Positions 1-7,848 of a DNA stretch of 64,000 nt are shown here, piece by piece; position 1 is the first letter of the stretch; the number at the start of each line of letters is the position of its first letter. Position numbers and translations under genes: made by a program. Source of the DNA: JBHIBC01 sp046758905 (GTDB taxonomy: Bacteria > Acidobacteriota > Polarisedimenticolia > Gp22-AA2); NCBI GenBank assembly GCA_046758905.1, contig JBHIBC010000005.1, forward strand, positions 8,518-72,517. Direction: 5' to 3'. The notes below the pieces were generated by a model. That model was not told the DNA's origin. It did no database searches and saw nothing but the letters and a program-made list of their open reading frames with translations.

Positions 1-1
1 C

Positions 2-154
2 AAGACCGGGGCCAATGACTGCGCCTTCTTCCGCCCCGAGACGGTCCTCGACGCCACCGGGCGGCGCATCGTGACCCCGGGGCCCGACGAGGCCCGCGGC
101 GGCAAGATCAGCGACGCCCGGGCCGCCTTCGACGCCCTGTTCAGGAAGAAGTAG
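2..154 (+). CDS. C-terminal end of an unidentified protein (5' end outside window)
   Basis: An open frame runs from the window edge to a TAG at 152-154 and encodes the last 50 residues of a protein. The tail is hydrophilic, with a single Cys and a basic end (FRKK). No motif lets me assign a family. It is kept because frame and codon use (GC-rich third positions) match the neighbouring real genes and the next gene starts about 100 bp downstream on the same strand. Confidence 0.5.
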   Translation, partial: KTGANDCAFFRPETVLDATGRRIVTPGPDEARGGKISDARAAFDALFRKK

Positions 155-257
155 CGGGCCGATCCCTAAGGGGCATGACATCCCGGCCCGCCGACGGCGC
201 CGCGTCGGGGACGGCGGTCGGGGGCCCGGGGGCGGGCGTGCTACCATGGCCGCGGGC

Positions 258-1025
258 ATGGACCTCGGACTCCAGGGCCAGGTCGTCCTCCTCGTCGGCG
301 CCAGCCGCGGGATCGGTTTCGCGACGGCCAGGGCGTTCGCGGCCGAGGGGTGCCGGGTGTCGATGGTGGCGCGCGGCGCCGGACCGCTGCGGGAGGCGGC
401 GCGCGAGGTCGGGGCCCGAGCCGAGGTCTTGACGATCGCCGCCGACGCCGCCCGCGAGGAGGACGCCGCCAGGGCGGTCCGGGTGACGCTCGACCGCTTC
501 GCGCGCATCGACGTCCTGGTTAACCTGGTCGGCGGGTCGCACGGCGAGGCCGGGATCGCCGCCGGCGATGCCGACTGGGAGGCGGTCCTCGACGCCAACC
601 TGCGCGCCGCCGTCCGGATGACCCGTCTGGTCGTCCCCGGGATGCGCGAGCGGAGGCGCGGCGCGATCATCAACGTGTCGTCGATCTTCGGGCGCGAGTG
701 GGGCGGCGCCGCCTCGTACAACGCCGCGAAAGCGGCGCTGATCGCCTACACCAAGAGCTGCGCGCGGGAGCTGGCGCCGCACGGGGTTCGCGTGAACAGC
801 ATCGCCCCCGGCTCGGTCCTCTTCCCCGGGGGCTCCTGGGACCGCCGCCGCAAGGCCGACCCGAAGAGGATCGAGGCCTTCGTCGAGCGGGAGCTCCCGC
901 TCGGCCGCTTCGGGAAGCCCGAGGAGGTCGCCGCCGCGATCGTGTTCGTGGCGTCGCCCGCGGCGTCGCTCGTCATCGGCGCCTGCCTGAACGTCGACGG
1001 CGGGCAGAGCCGGTCCCTCTTCTGA
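258..1025 (+). CDS. SDR family oxidoreductase
   Basis: Classical short-chain dehydrogenase/reductase of 255 residues, the usual length. It should catalyse NAD(P)-dependent oxidoreduction of a hydroxyl/keto group; the substrate cannot be told. The Rossmann glycine motif GASRGIG lies near residue 15, the NVSS motif supplies the catalytic Ser region, and YNAAK carries the catalytic Tyr and Lys. The C-terminal FGKPEEVAAAIVFVASPAA...NVDGG is typical of the FabG-like subgroup. An ATG also exists at 246. I prefer 258 because MDLGLQG is the usual SDR beginning and because a -10-like TACCAT (242-247) overlaps the upstream ATG. It is followed 20 bp later by the TenA-like gene, so the two may be co-transcribed. 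Confidence 0.92.
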   Translation: MDLGLQGQVVLLVGASRGIGFATARAFAAEGCRVSMVARGAGPLREAAREVGARAEVLTIAADAAREEDAARAVRVTLDRFARIDVLVNLVGGSHGEAGIAAGDADWEAVLDANLRAAVRMTRLVVPGMRERRRGAIINVSSIFGREWGGAASYNAAKAALIAYTKSCARELAPHGVRVNSIAPGSVLFPGGSWDRRRKADPKRIEAFVERELPLGRFGKPEEVAAAIVFVASPAASLVIGACLNVDGGQSRSLF

Positions 1026-1045
1026 GACGCAGGGGACGCTCGCGC

Positions 1046-1723
1046 ATGGCCAGCTTTCACCACCGCCTGCTCCGCGGCGCGGCGCCGGTCTGGCGCGCCG
1101 CGATCCGGCACCCGTTCCTGCTCCGGACGGCCGCTGGCACCATCTCCCGGAGGGCCTTCGCCCGCTGGATGCGCCAGGACTACCTCTACGTCCGCTCGCT
1201 CGTCCCGTTCCTCCACATGGTCGCCGCCGGCTCCCCGCCCGGGGATCGCCGCGCCTACGCCGAGGCGATCGTCATCCTGCACGAGGAGATCGACCTCTTC
1301 GAGAGGATGGCCCGGGCCCGGGGCATCCGGCTGGGGGCGGGCCGGCGGGCGGACGAGGCGGCCATGGAGCCGGCCTGTCGCGCCTACGTGTCGTTCGTGA
1401 TGGCGGTCGGGCGCGACCGCCCGCACCCCGAGGCGGTCGCCGTCCTGTACGGGCTCGAGAGGATCTACCTCGACTCGTGGCGCGGGGTCCGTCGGCGCCT
1501 CGGGAGGCGCCGGAGCCCCTGGAGGCCGTTCATCGAGCGGTGGTCCGGCCCGGGGTACCGGGCCTGGGTCGGTTGGCTCGGCCGGGCGGTCGATCGGGCG
1601 GCCCGCGCCGCCTCGCCCGCGACGCGTGCGAGGATGGTGCGGCTCTTCCTCGACACGGCGCGCCACGAGGTCCGCTTCTGGGACATGGCGCTCAGCGGCG
1701 GGCCGCGGCGCCTCCGCTCTTAG
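1046..1723 (+). CDS. TenA/thiaminase-2-like protein
   Basis: A 225-residue, mostly helical protein of the TenA/PQQC-like haem-oxygenase fold. The N-terminal HPFLLRTAAGTISRRAFARW then QDYLYV (residues about 23-50) is the hallmark of TenA proteins, which hydrolyse thiamin-breakdown pyrimidines; some family members have other roles. ILHEEIDLF (about 75-83) matches the conserved acidic helix. I do not see the typical active-site Cys of TenA, so classical thiaminase activity is uncertain. The start is the ATG at 1046, 20 bp after the SDR stop. The 3' end overlaps the convergent arginase-family gene by 32 bp. Confidence 0.75.
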   Translation: MASFHHRLLRGAAPVWRAAIRHPFLLRTAAGTISRRAFARWMRQDYLYVRSLVPFLHMVAAGSPPGDRRAYAEAIVILHEEIDLFERMARARGIRLGAGRRADEAAMEPACRAYVSFVMAVGRDRPHPEAVAVLYGLERIYLDSWRGVRRRLGRRRSPWRPFIERWSGPGYRAWVGWLGRAVDRAARAASPATRARMVRLFLDTARHEVRFWDMALSGGPRRLRS

Positions 1724-2669
1724 GCCTCGGCCGGCGCTTCTCCGCCAGGACGGCGAAGGTCTCGAAGATCATCTGCAGGGCGAGGAAGAGGGTGGCGCCG
1801 GTCGGATCGAGCGACGGGGCGACCTCCACCAGGTCCATCGCGCGGATCGGGAGCTGCTGCACGAGGCCGCGCGTCAGATCGATCACCTGCCGGCTTGACA
1901 GGCCCCCGGGGCCCGGCGCGCCGGCCCCGGGCGCGCACGCCGGGTCGGCGACGTCGATGTCGATCGTCAGGTAGACGCTCCCGATCCCCTTCAGGCGGTC
2001 CCGGGCCCGTCCGACCACGGCCTCCACCCCGCTCCGATCGATCTCCCGCGCCGGGACGAACAGGATCCCCTTCTCCTTCATGAACGCCAGCTCCTCGACG
2101 TTGTAGGAGCGGGTCCCCAGGATCAGCAGGTGCTCCGGCTTCAGGCGGCCCCCGTCGAGCGCGCGGCGGGCGGCGCAGGCGCTCGACAGCCTCGAGCCGT
2201 CGTAGGTGTCGAACAGGTCGGGGTGGGCGTCCAGCAGGACCAGGCCGAAGCCCTCCGGGAAGTGCGTGGAGAAGCCGCGCACCAGCGGGATGGTGAGCGA
2301 GTGATCGCCGCCGATCGACAGCACGAAGGCGTCGCCGGCGAGCGCCGCCGCCCGGAGCGTCGCGGCCGCCGCGCGCTCGATGCGGGCGAAGTAGTCCAGC
2401 CGGGCGCGGTCACGGTCGCGGCCTCCCGCCCCGGGATCGGGCGGCGCGTCCCCCGCGTCGCGCACCCGCAGCAGCGAGCGGTCGACCACGTACCCCGTCT
2501 CGGAGATCGCCGGGGAGGAGGCGGAGATCTCGCGCAGCCGCGCGGGGGCCTCCGCCGAGCCGCCCCGCCAGCAGGCTCCCCCCTCGTACGGGAGCCCCGT
2601 GATCACGACATCGTAAGGCGGCGCGAGATCGGGATCGGCGAGGCCGCCCCAGAGGTGGCGTCGGATCAT
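1692..2669 (-). CDS. Arginase/agmatinase-family ureohydrolase
   Basis: A 325-residue member of the arginase/agmatinase/formiminoglutamase superfamily, cytosolic enzymes that release urea or formamide from guanidino/formimino compounds with a binuclear Mn centre. The metal-binding motifs are present: GGDHS, DAHPDLFD and DIDVADPACAPGAG. Here the usual His/Ser after the second motif (CSHA-type) reads SSACAA, so substrate specificity cannot be assigned. The start ATG (2667-2669) lacks an evident ribosome site; a TACAAT -10-like box sits 6 nt upstream, which fits a leaderless or near-leaderless message. It is divergent from the TlpA-like gene and convergent (32-bp overlap) with the TenA-like gene. 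Confidence 0.85.
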   Translation of the reverse strand: MIRRHLWGGLADPDLAPPYDVVITGLPYEGGACWRGGSAEAPARLREISASSPAISETGYVVDRSLLRVRDAGDAPPDPGAGGRDRDRARLDYFARIERAAAATLRAAALAGDAFVLSIGGDHSLTIPLVRGFSTHFPEGFGLVLLDAHPDLFDTYDGSRLSSACAARRALDGGRLKPEHLLILGTRSYNVEELAFMKEKGILFVPAREIDRSGVEAVVGRARDRLKGIGSVYLTIDIDVADPACAPGAGAPGPGGLSSRQVIDLTRGLVQQLPIRAMDLVEVAPSLDPTGATLFLALQMIFETFAVLAEKRRPRPKSGGAAARR

Positions 2670-2744
2670 GCGGGAATTGTATCAGCGGGCGGGGGGTTAC
2701 AATCCACGGATGATGGCCGCGCGAACGGTTTCGAGGGATGGCGC

Positions 2745-3296
2745 GTGAGGTCGGTCGTCTCGGCGTTCCTGACGATCGTACTGGTCGCCTCGGCCCTGCC
2801 GGGCTGCTCGAGGCGGGGCGGGGAGGCGGTGGCCGGCGACGCTCCCGGGCGGGACGAAGGCCCCGCCGCGCCGGTCACCTTCGCCGACCTCGACCGGATC
2901 CACCGCGAGCTGGCCTCCCACCGGGGCCACCCGGTGCTGCTCAATTTCTGGGCGACCTGGTGCGTCCCCTGCATCCGGGAGCTGCCGACCCTGGCGTCGC
3001 TGGCCCGCGAGTACGAGCCGGACGGGCCGGCGTTCGTCGGCGTCTCCTTCGACGCCTGGGTCACCGGCGCGGGGGAGGAGACCGAGCGGCTGGTCCGCGA
3101 GTACCTCGCCGCGGCGGGCGTGTCCTACCCCAACCTGATCTACTCGGGGGAGCAGGACCCCATCCTGTCCGGATACGACCTGCCGGGCTCCATCCCCTAC
3201 TCGATCCTCTTCGATGCGGCGGGGCGCAGGGCCGCGGACTGGGACGGCGCCCTCGACGCCGCCTCGGTGCGCGAGGCGGTCGACTCGCTCCCCTGA
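2745..3296 (+). CDS. TlpA-like thioredoxin-fold lipoprotein
   Basis: A 183-residue exported thiol-disulfide protein. The N-terminus (from the GTG at 2745) is a signal peptide ending in a lipobox, ALPGC, so it is probably a lipoprotein. NFWATWCVPCIRELP carries the WCxxC redox motif of the TlpA/ResA family, and the cis-Pro loop GSIPYSILFD follows at about residue 150. Proteins of this type reduce disulfides in cytochrome c maturation or other envelope proteins. No cytochrome genes are adjacent, so the partner is unknown. The GTG start is chosen because upstream ATGs (2710, 2713) are out of frame; a TACAAT box at 2698-2703 could be its -10 element. Confidence 0.88.
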   Translation: MRSVVSAFLTIVLVASALPGCSRRGGEAVAGDAPGRDEGPAAPVTFADLDRIHRELASHRGHPVLLNFWATWCVPCIRELPTLASLAREYEPDGPAFVGVSFDAWVTGAGEETERLVREYLAAAGVSYPNLIYSGEQDPILSGYDLPGSIPYSILFDAAGRRAADWDGALDAASVREAVDSLP

Positions 3297-3329
3297 GCGC
3301 TCGCCGCCGGCGCGCGGGCCGCGGCCCGA

Positions 3330-5357
3330 TCAGTACGCGAGCAGCTCCCGGATCGCGGCGGCGATCCCCTCCACGCTCGGCAGCACCGCCGCCTCCAGGT
3401 TGGGCGCGAACGGCACGAAGCAGTCGCGCGCCCCGAGCCGCCGCACCGGCGCGTCCAGGAACTCGAACGCCCGGTCGGCGATGAGCGCCGCCACCTCGCC
3501 GCCCATGCCGCCGAACAGGGGGGCCTCGTGCACCACCAGGGCCCGGCCGGTGCGCCGCACCGACTCGAGCACCGCGTCGATGTCCATCGGGACGATGGTG
3601 CGCAGGTCGATCAGCTCCACCGAGGGCCGGCCCCCGTCGCCCGCCATCTGGCTCAGGGCCTGCTGCGCCATGTGGACCGCGCGGCCCCAGGCGACGAGGG
3701 TGAGGTCGTCGCCCCGCAGGACGGTGCGGGCCTTGCCGAACGGGATCAGGTAGTCCGGCCCCGGCTCTGGGCTCTTGGAGTAGACCTGCCGGTACAGCCC
3801 CTTGTGCTCGAAGAACAGGACCGGGTCCTCCATCCGGCAGGCGGTCTTGATCAGCCCCTTGGCGTCGGACGCGGTGCTCGGGTAGGCGATGTACCAGCCG
3901 GGCGTGTGCGCGTACAGCGACTCCGGCGTCTGGGAGTGGAAGGGGCCGCCGCGGATGTAGCCGCCCACCGCGACGCGCACCACCATGGGACACGACCACG
4001 CCCCGCCGCTCCGCCAGCGCAGGGTCGGGATCTCGTTGCGCATCTGCATGTAGCCGGGGAAGGAGTAATCGGCGAACTGGATCTCGACCACCGGCCGGTA
4101 GCCGCCGATCGCCATCCCCTGCGCGATCCCGACGATGGTCGCCTCGGCCAGCGGCGAGTTCTCCACCCGTCCCGGGAAAGCTTCGGTCAGCCCGCGCGTG
4201 ACCCCGAAGACGCCGCCCTTGGGGTCCTGAATGTCCTCGCCCCACATGACGATCCGGGGGTCGCGCTCCATCTCCTCCCGCAGCCCGTGGTTGATCGCCT
4301 CGACCATGGTCACCGGCCGCTCCGAGATCGGGGTGGGCTCCGGCTCCACGGCGATGACGCGGTTCGGGCTGAAGATGTCGCGCGTCGCGGTGGAGGCGTC
4401 GGGATAGGGCCGCTCATCGACGGCGCTCGCCGCCGCCTCGACCTCGCGCCGCGCGCGCTCGCGCCACTTGTCGATCTCCTTTCCGGTCAAAAGGCCCATC
4501 TCGAGGATGCGCATCTCCGTGTGGCGCAGCGGGTCCCGGCGCCGGGCCTCCTCCATGTCGTCCGGGTGGCGGTACTTGGTCTGATCGTCGGAGGAGGAGT
4601 GCGAGTCGATCCGCACCACCATCGCCTCGACGAACAGCGGGCCCGAGCCGCGGCGCACCTGCAGCACCAGAGGCGTGAGCGTGTTGTACATCTCGGTGAA
4701 GCGCGTCCCGTCGACGCGCACCGACCTCATCCCGAATCCCCGCGCCACCTCGAAGAGCCTGGAGGACGTCTGCTGGGCCTGCGGCACGCTGATGGCGTAC
4801 CCGTTGTTCTGGATCAGGAACAGGATCGGCAGCCGGTCGCGCTGCGCCTTGTTGAGGGCCTCGAAGAACTCCCCTTCGGAGGTGGAGCCCTCGCCGCCGG
4901 AGACGTAGACGATCTCGTCGCGGCCGTCCATCCTGATCGCCCGCGCCATGCCCGCGGCGATCAGGAACTGCGTGCCGGTGCAGGCGGTCGGGGAGACGAT
5001 CCGCAGATCGCGCGAGGAGAAATGCTCCGACATGTTCCGGCCGAGCGAGTTCGGGTCCCCCTCGCGCGACAGCATCCCGCGGAACAGGTCCTCCAGGGGC
5101 ATCCCCAGGCCGACCATCAGCGCCTTCTCGCGGTAGTACGGGAAGAACCAGTCGCGGCCGGGCTCGAGCAGCAGCGACATCGCGATCTGCACCTTCTCGT
5201 GTCCGCGCGCGGAGGCGTAGAAGGAGCACTTGCCCGCGCGCACGTAGAGGCGGCACCGCTCCTCGACGAAGTAGGCGCGGAGCATCCGCTCGTACAGCGC
5301 CAGGAAGGTCTCCGGCTTGATGGTCGGCCGCTTGGTCGCGACCTTGTTGACGGCCAT
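3330..5357 (-). CDS. Fused E1 alpha/beta subunit of 2-oxoacid (branched-chain type) dehydrogenase
   Basis: A 675-residue thiamin-diphosphate enzyme in which the E1 alpha and E1 beta subunits, normally two proteins, are one chain. The alpha half (about 1-330) has the ThDP region GGEGSTSEGEFFEALN...NNGYAIS and the SHSSSDDQTKYR loop typical of branched-chain 2-oxoacid dehydrogenases. The beta half (about 345-675) has VMWGEDIQDPKGGVFGVTRGL and the ENSPLAEATIVGIAQGMAIGG transketolase motif. It decarboxylates a 2-oxoacid and passes the acyl group to a lipoyl E2, but no E2 or E3 gene is nearby. The start at 5357 is supported by GGAGGAG 6 nt upstream; an in-frame ATG at 5390 is an alternative. E1 fusions of this kind are known in several phyla. 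Confidence 0.93.
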   Translation of the reverse strand: MAVNKVATKRPTIKPETFLALYERMLRAYFVEERCRLYVRAGKCSFYASARGHEKVQIAMSLLLEPGRDWFFPYYREKALMVGLGMPLEDLFRGMLSREGDPNSLGRNMSEHFSSRDLRIVSPTACTGTQFLIAAGMARAIRMDGRDEIVYVSGGEGSTSEGEFFEALNKAQRDRLPILFLIQNNGYAISVPQAQQTSSRLFEVARGFGMRSVRVDGTRFTEMYNTLTPLVLQVRRGSGPLFVEAMVVRIDSHSSSDDQTKYRHPDDMEEARRRDPLRHTEMRILEMGLLTGKEIDKWRERARREVEAAASAVDERPYPDASTATRDIFSPNRVIAVEPEPTPISERPVTMVEAINHGLREEMERDPRIVMWGEDIQDPKGGVFGVTRGLTEAFPGRVENSPLAEATIVGIAQGMAIGGYRPVVEIQFADYSFPGYMQMRNEIPTLRWRSGGAWSCPMVVRVAVGGYIRGGPFHSQTPESLYAHTPGWYIAYPSTASDAKGLIKTACRMEDPVLFFEHKGLYRQVYSKSPEPGPDYLIPFGKARTVLRGDDLTLVAWGRAVHMAQQALSQMAGDGGRPSVELIDLRTIVPMDIDAVLESVRRTGRALVVHEAPLFGGMGGEVAALIADRAFEFLDAPVRRLGARDCFVPFAPNLEAAVLPSVEGIAAAIRELLAY

Positions 5358-5381
5358 CCGGCTCCTCCGCCCGGTTGACTG

Positions 5382-5411
5382 ATAGTACATCTCCGGGCCG
5401 CCGCGCGCCAA
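5382..5411 (-). promoter_or_regulatory. Predicted sigma70 promoter for fused E1 gene
   Basis: On the minus strand TTGGCG (5406-5411) and TACTAT (5382-5387) are separated by 18 bp. The expected start of transcription lies about 20 nt before the GGAGGAG ribosome site of the E1 gene. It is back-to-back with the kinase promoter at 5456-5485. Confidence 0.45.
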
Positions 5412-5455
5412 CCCGCGCCGGCCGGGGGGGCCCGCGGATCCGGTAACCCGCCTCC

Positions 5456-5485
5456 TTGATCCTCCATTCTCCGCGTCCCTATATT
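5456..5485 (+). promoter_or_regulatory. Predicted sigma70 promoter for Ser/Thr kinase-FHA operon
   Basis: TTGATC (5456-5461) and TATATT (5480-5485) with an 18-bp spacer. This AT-rich -10 box stands out in the GC-rich surroundings and lies about 60 bp before the kinase GTG start. Confidence 0.55.
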
Positions 5486-5546
5486 CAGTGCGGTTTTCCC
5501 GGGCCGGGACGAGCGGCGCCGGGTCCCTCCCCGGCGGAGGCGGAGC

Positions 5547-7154
5547 GTGTTCGCAAAGAGGAAGCGGAAGGGCAAGGGCGCCTCCGGCCGGCGCGGCCGG
5601 CCGGCCGAGCCCGCCAAGATCGGGCGGTACGAGATCCTCGACTCGCTCGGCCAAGGCGGGATGGGGACCGTGTTCCTCGGTCACGATCCCGTGATCGGCC
5701 GCCGGGTGGCGATCAAGGTCATCTCGGTGCGCGGCGACCTGACGGAGGAGGAGGCGCGCCAGTACCGCGAGAGGTTCCTGCGGGAAGCGCGGGCGGCGGG
5801 CGCGCTGCAGCACCCGAACATCGTCGCGGTGCACGACATCGGCCTCGACCCGCGGCTCGAGCGGCCGTACATCGTGATGGAGTACGTCGAGGGGCGGGAC
5901 CTCAAGGCCGTGCTGGCCTCGCGCGCCCCGCTGCCGCCCGCGGACGCGGTGCGCGTCGCGCTGCAGATCGCCTCCGGGCTGGATTTCGCACACCGGCGCG
6001 GCATCGTGCACCGCGACATCAAGCCGGCCAACGTCCTGATCGGCGAGCGGGGCCAGGTGAAGATCACCGATTTCGGGGTGGCCCGGCTCCCGAACTCGGA
6101 GCTCACGCGCTCCGATCAGCTCGTCGGGTCGCCGGGCTTCGTCTCGCCGGAGCAGCTCCAGGGCGAGGCCGTGGACGGCCGATCCGACCTCTTCGCCCTA
6201 GGCGTCATCTTCTATCAGCTGCTCACCGGCCGCTCCCCGTTCGAGGGCGACAGCGTCTCCCAGGTCCTGTACAGGATCTCGTCGCAGCCGTTCACGCCGC
6301 CCAGCGCGGCCGTCGCCGGCCTGCCCGAGGCGTTCGACCCCATCCTCGAGAGGGCCCTCAGCAAGGACCCCGCGTCGCGCTACCAGACCGGCCGCGACTT
6401 CATGGAGGCCCTTCTGGGAGTCCAGATGGCACTCGAGGCCGCTGGCCGAGGCTCGCCGGACGGGGCGGGGCCGGCCCCGCCGGCCCCCGGCGCCGGCGGG
6501 GGCGGACCGGAGGAGGGCCGCCCCGCCCCCGGGGGCCCTCCGGCGGCGCGCGAGCCGTCGCCGTGGCTCACCCTCACCAGCCAGTGGCGCATCGCGGCCC
6601 TGTTGGGGCTGCTCGTGCTGACCTTTCTCGGGGTGAACTGGGCTATCTACGTCCTGCTCCGCGGTCCCCTGAGGGATCTCGCCCCGGGCGGGGAGGGGCC
6701 CCCGCGCGGGGCGACGCGCCCGGGCGGCGCTCCGGCGCGCGGCACGCTGGCGCCGATCGGCGGCGCTCGGCCGGCCCACCGCGCCGCGCCGCGGGCCGGC
6801 CCCGCGGTCGAGAGCGCCCGGCTTCAGGTGCGGCTGGATCACCATCTCGCGTCCGGCCGCCTGGTCGTCGTGGTCGGCGGCCGGACGGCGCTGTCGAGGC
6901 CGTTCGACGCTCCTCGGGGCGCCGCCTCGGGGAGCCTCGTGCAGACGCTGTCGGTGCCGGCCGGGCGGCACGAGATCGAGGTGGAGCTGGTGGGACGGAC
7001 GGGTCGGACCCGTGCGAGGTCGAGGATCACCGGCACGATGACGGGCGGGCGGGTGGCCGTGCTGCGGATCGAGCAGTCGGGCGGGGCGGGCCGCTCGCTC
7101 CGCCTGCGTTGGGTCGCCCCCGAGGGCGGGGCGGCGGCGAGCGCCTCGCGTTGA
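5547..7154 (+). CDS. Transmembrane Ser/Thr protein kinase (PknB-like)
   Basis: A 535-residue Hanks-type kinase. Residues about 26-290 form the kinase domain: P-loop GQGGMGTVFLG, VAIK lysine, catalytic loop HRDIKPANV (around 153), DFGVA and SPEQ. A Pro/Gly-rich linker follows, then one membrane segment at about 348-370 (IAALLGLLVLTFLGVNWAIYV). The extracytoplasmic C-terminus of about 160 residues lacks recognisable PASTA repeats and could be a sensor. The start is GTG at 5547 after a purine-rich GGCGGAGGCGGAG. The FHA-domain gene begins 19 bp downstream, so the two likely form a kinase/phosphothreonine-reader operon. Confidence 0.94.
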   Translation: MFAKRKRKGKGASGRRGRPAEPAKIGRYEILDSLGQGGMGTVFLGHDPVIGRRVAIKVISVRGDLTEEEARQYRERFLREARAAGALQHPNIVAVHDIGLDPRLERPYIVMEYVEGRDLKAVLASRAPLPPADAVRVALQIASGLDFAHRRGIVHRDIKPANVLIGERGQVKITDFGVARLPNSELTRSDQLVGSPGFVSPEQLQGEAVDGRSDLFALGVIFYQLLTGRSPFEGDSVSQVLYRISSQPFTPPSAAVAGLPEAFDPILERALSKDPASRYQTGRDFMEALLGVQMALEAAGRGSPDGAGPAPPAPGAGGGGPEEGRPAPGGPPAAREPSPWLTLTSQWRIAALLGLLVLTFLGVNWAIYVLLRGPLRDLAPGGEGPPRGATRPGGAPARGTLAPIGGARPAHRAAPRAGPAVESARLQVRLDHHLASGRLVVVVGGRTALSRPFDAPRGAASGSLVQTLSVPAGRHEIEVELVGRTGRTRARSRITGTMTGGRVAVLRIEQSGGAGRSLRLRWVAPEGGAAASASR

Positions 7155-7173
7155 CCACCGACAGGAGGCAGGC

Positions 7174-7788
7174 ATGAGCACGACGAGTGAGAGGAGCCGG
7201 CGACGCGACCGGGGGTGCTCGTCCGATGCGGCGGCGCGATTGATCCGCAAGGAGAAGCCGCCTTCTCCGCCGAAGCCGCCGGCCCGCCCTCCCGCTCCGG
7301 GCGGCATCCGGGCGCCCGGCGACGCCGGATCGCCCGGCGGCATGGTCTGCCCCGGCGCCGGGCAGCCGCCGCGCTCGGCCGCGGGGCGCGGTGCGCAGCA
7401 GGCGATCGACGAGACCGTGCTGGAGACGCCCGCGCAGCGGACGTTCCGCAAGCCGGCGCTGCTCGGGGGCAAGTCGATCTGGCTCACCGTCACGGAGGGC
7501 GAGGACTCCGGGCGGTCCTTCGACATCACCGGGATCGGGACCTACACGATCGGCCGCAAGGAGTGCGACATCGTGCTCAGCGACGACAAGGTGTCCCGCA
7601 AGCACGCCGCGGTCATCATCGCCCGCGAGGGACAGTACGCGGTCTCCGACCTGGCGAGCCGCAACGGCACGTTCGTCAACGGGGCCCGCCTGACGCGCCG
7701 CAACCTGCAGCACAACGACCTCATCCGGGTCGGCGACACGACGCTGCGCTTTTCGGTCTTCGACGGGCCGGTGCCGGTGGAGCGCTAG
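7174..7788 (+). CDS. FHA-domain protein
   Basis: A 204-residue soluble protein. The first 100 residues are a low-complexity, Pro/Gly-rich and basic region. Residues about 105-195 are a forkhead-associated domain with the conserved GR (IGRKECDI), SRKH and NGT (SRNGTFVNG) motifs that contact phosphothreonine. DETVLETP near residue 77 resembles the Thr-containing ETP motif phosphorylated by the cognate kinase in other FHA proteins (for example GarA/OdhI). As it sits 19 bp after the kinase, it is probably its substrate or reader. There is no enzymatic domain. Confidence 0.92.
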   Translation: MSTTSERSRRRDRGCSSDAAARLIRKEKPPSPPKPPARPPAPGGIRAPGDAGSPGGMVCPGAGQPPRSAAGRGAQQAIDETVLETPAQRTFRKPALLGGKSIWLTVTEGEDSGRSFDITGIGTYTIGRKECDIVLSDDKVSRKHAAVIIAREGQYAVSDLASRNGTFVNGARLTRRNLQHNDLIRVGDTTLRFSVFDGPVPVER

Positions 7789-7811
7789 GCCCCGCGCCCG
7801 CCCGATAGTCC

Positions 7812-7840
7812 TTGCCTCGCCGGGCGGCCTCCTGTAGCCT
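7812..7840 (+). promoter_or_regulatory. Candidate promoter giving a leaderless message
   Basis: TTGCCT (7812-7817) and TAGCCT (7835-7840), spacer 17 bp. The ATG of the next gene begins 8 nt after the -10 box, which is about where transcription would start, and no Shine-Dalgarno sequence is present. Translation from a leaderless transcript is inferred. Confidence 0.35.
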
Positions 7841-7848
7841 GACCCCTC

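Noticed and set aside
3528..5378. 616-codon sense-strand frame over the E1 gene
   Set aside because: Composed of Asp/Arg/Val/His-rich low-complexity sequence; E1 motifs lie on the other strand.
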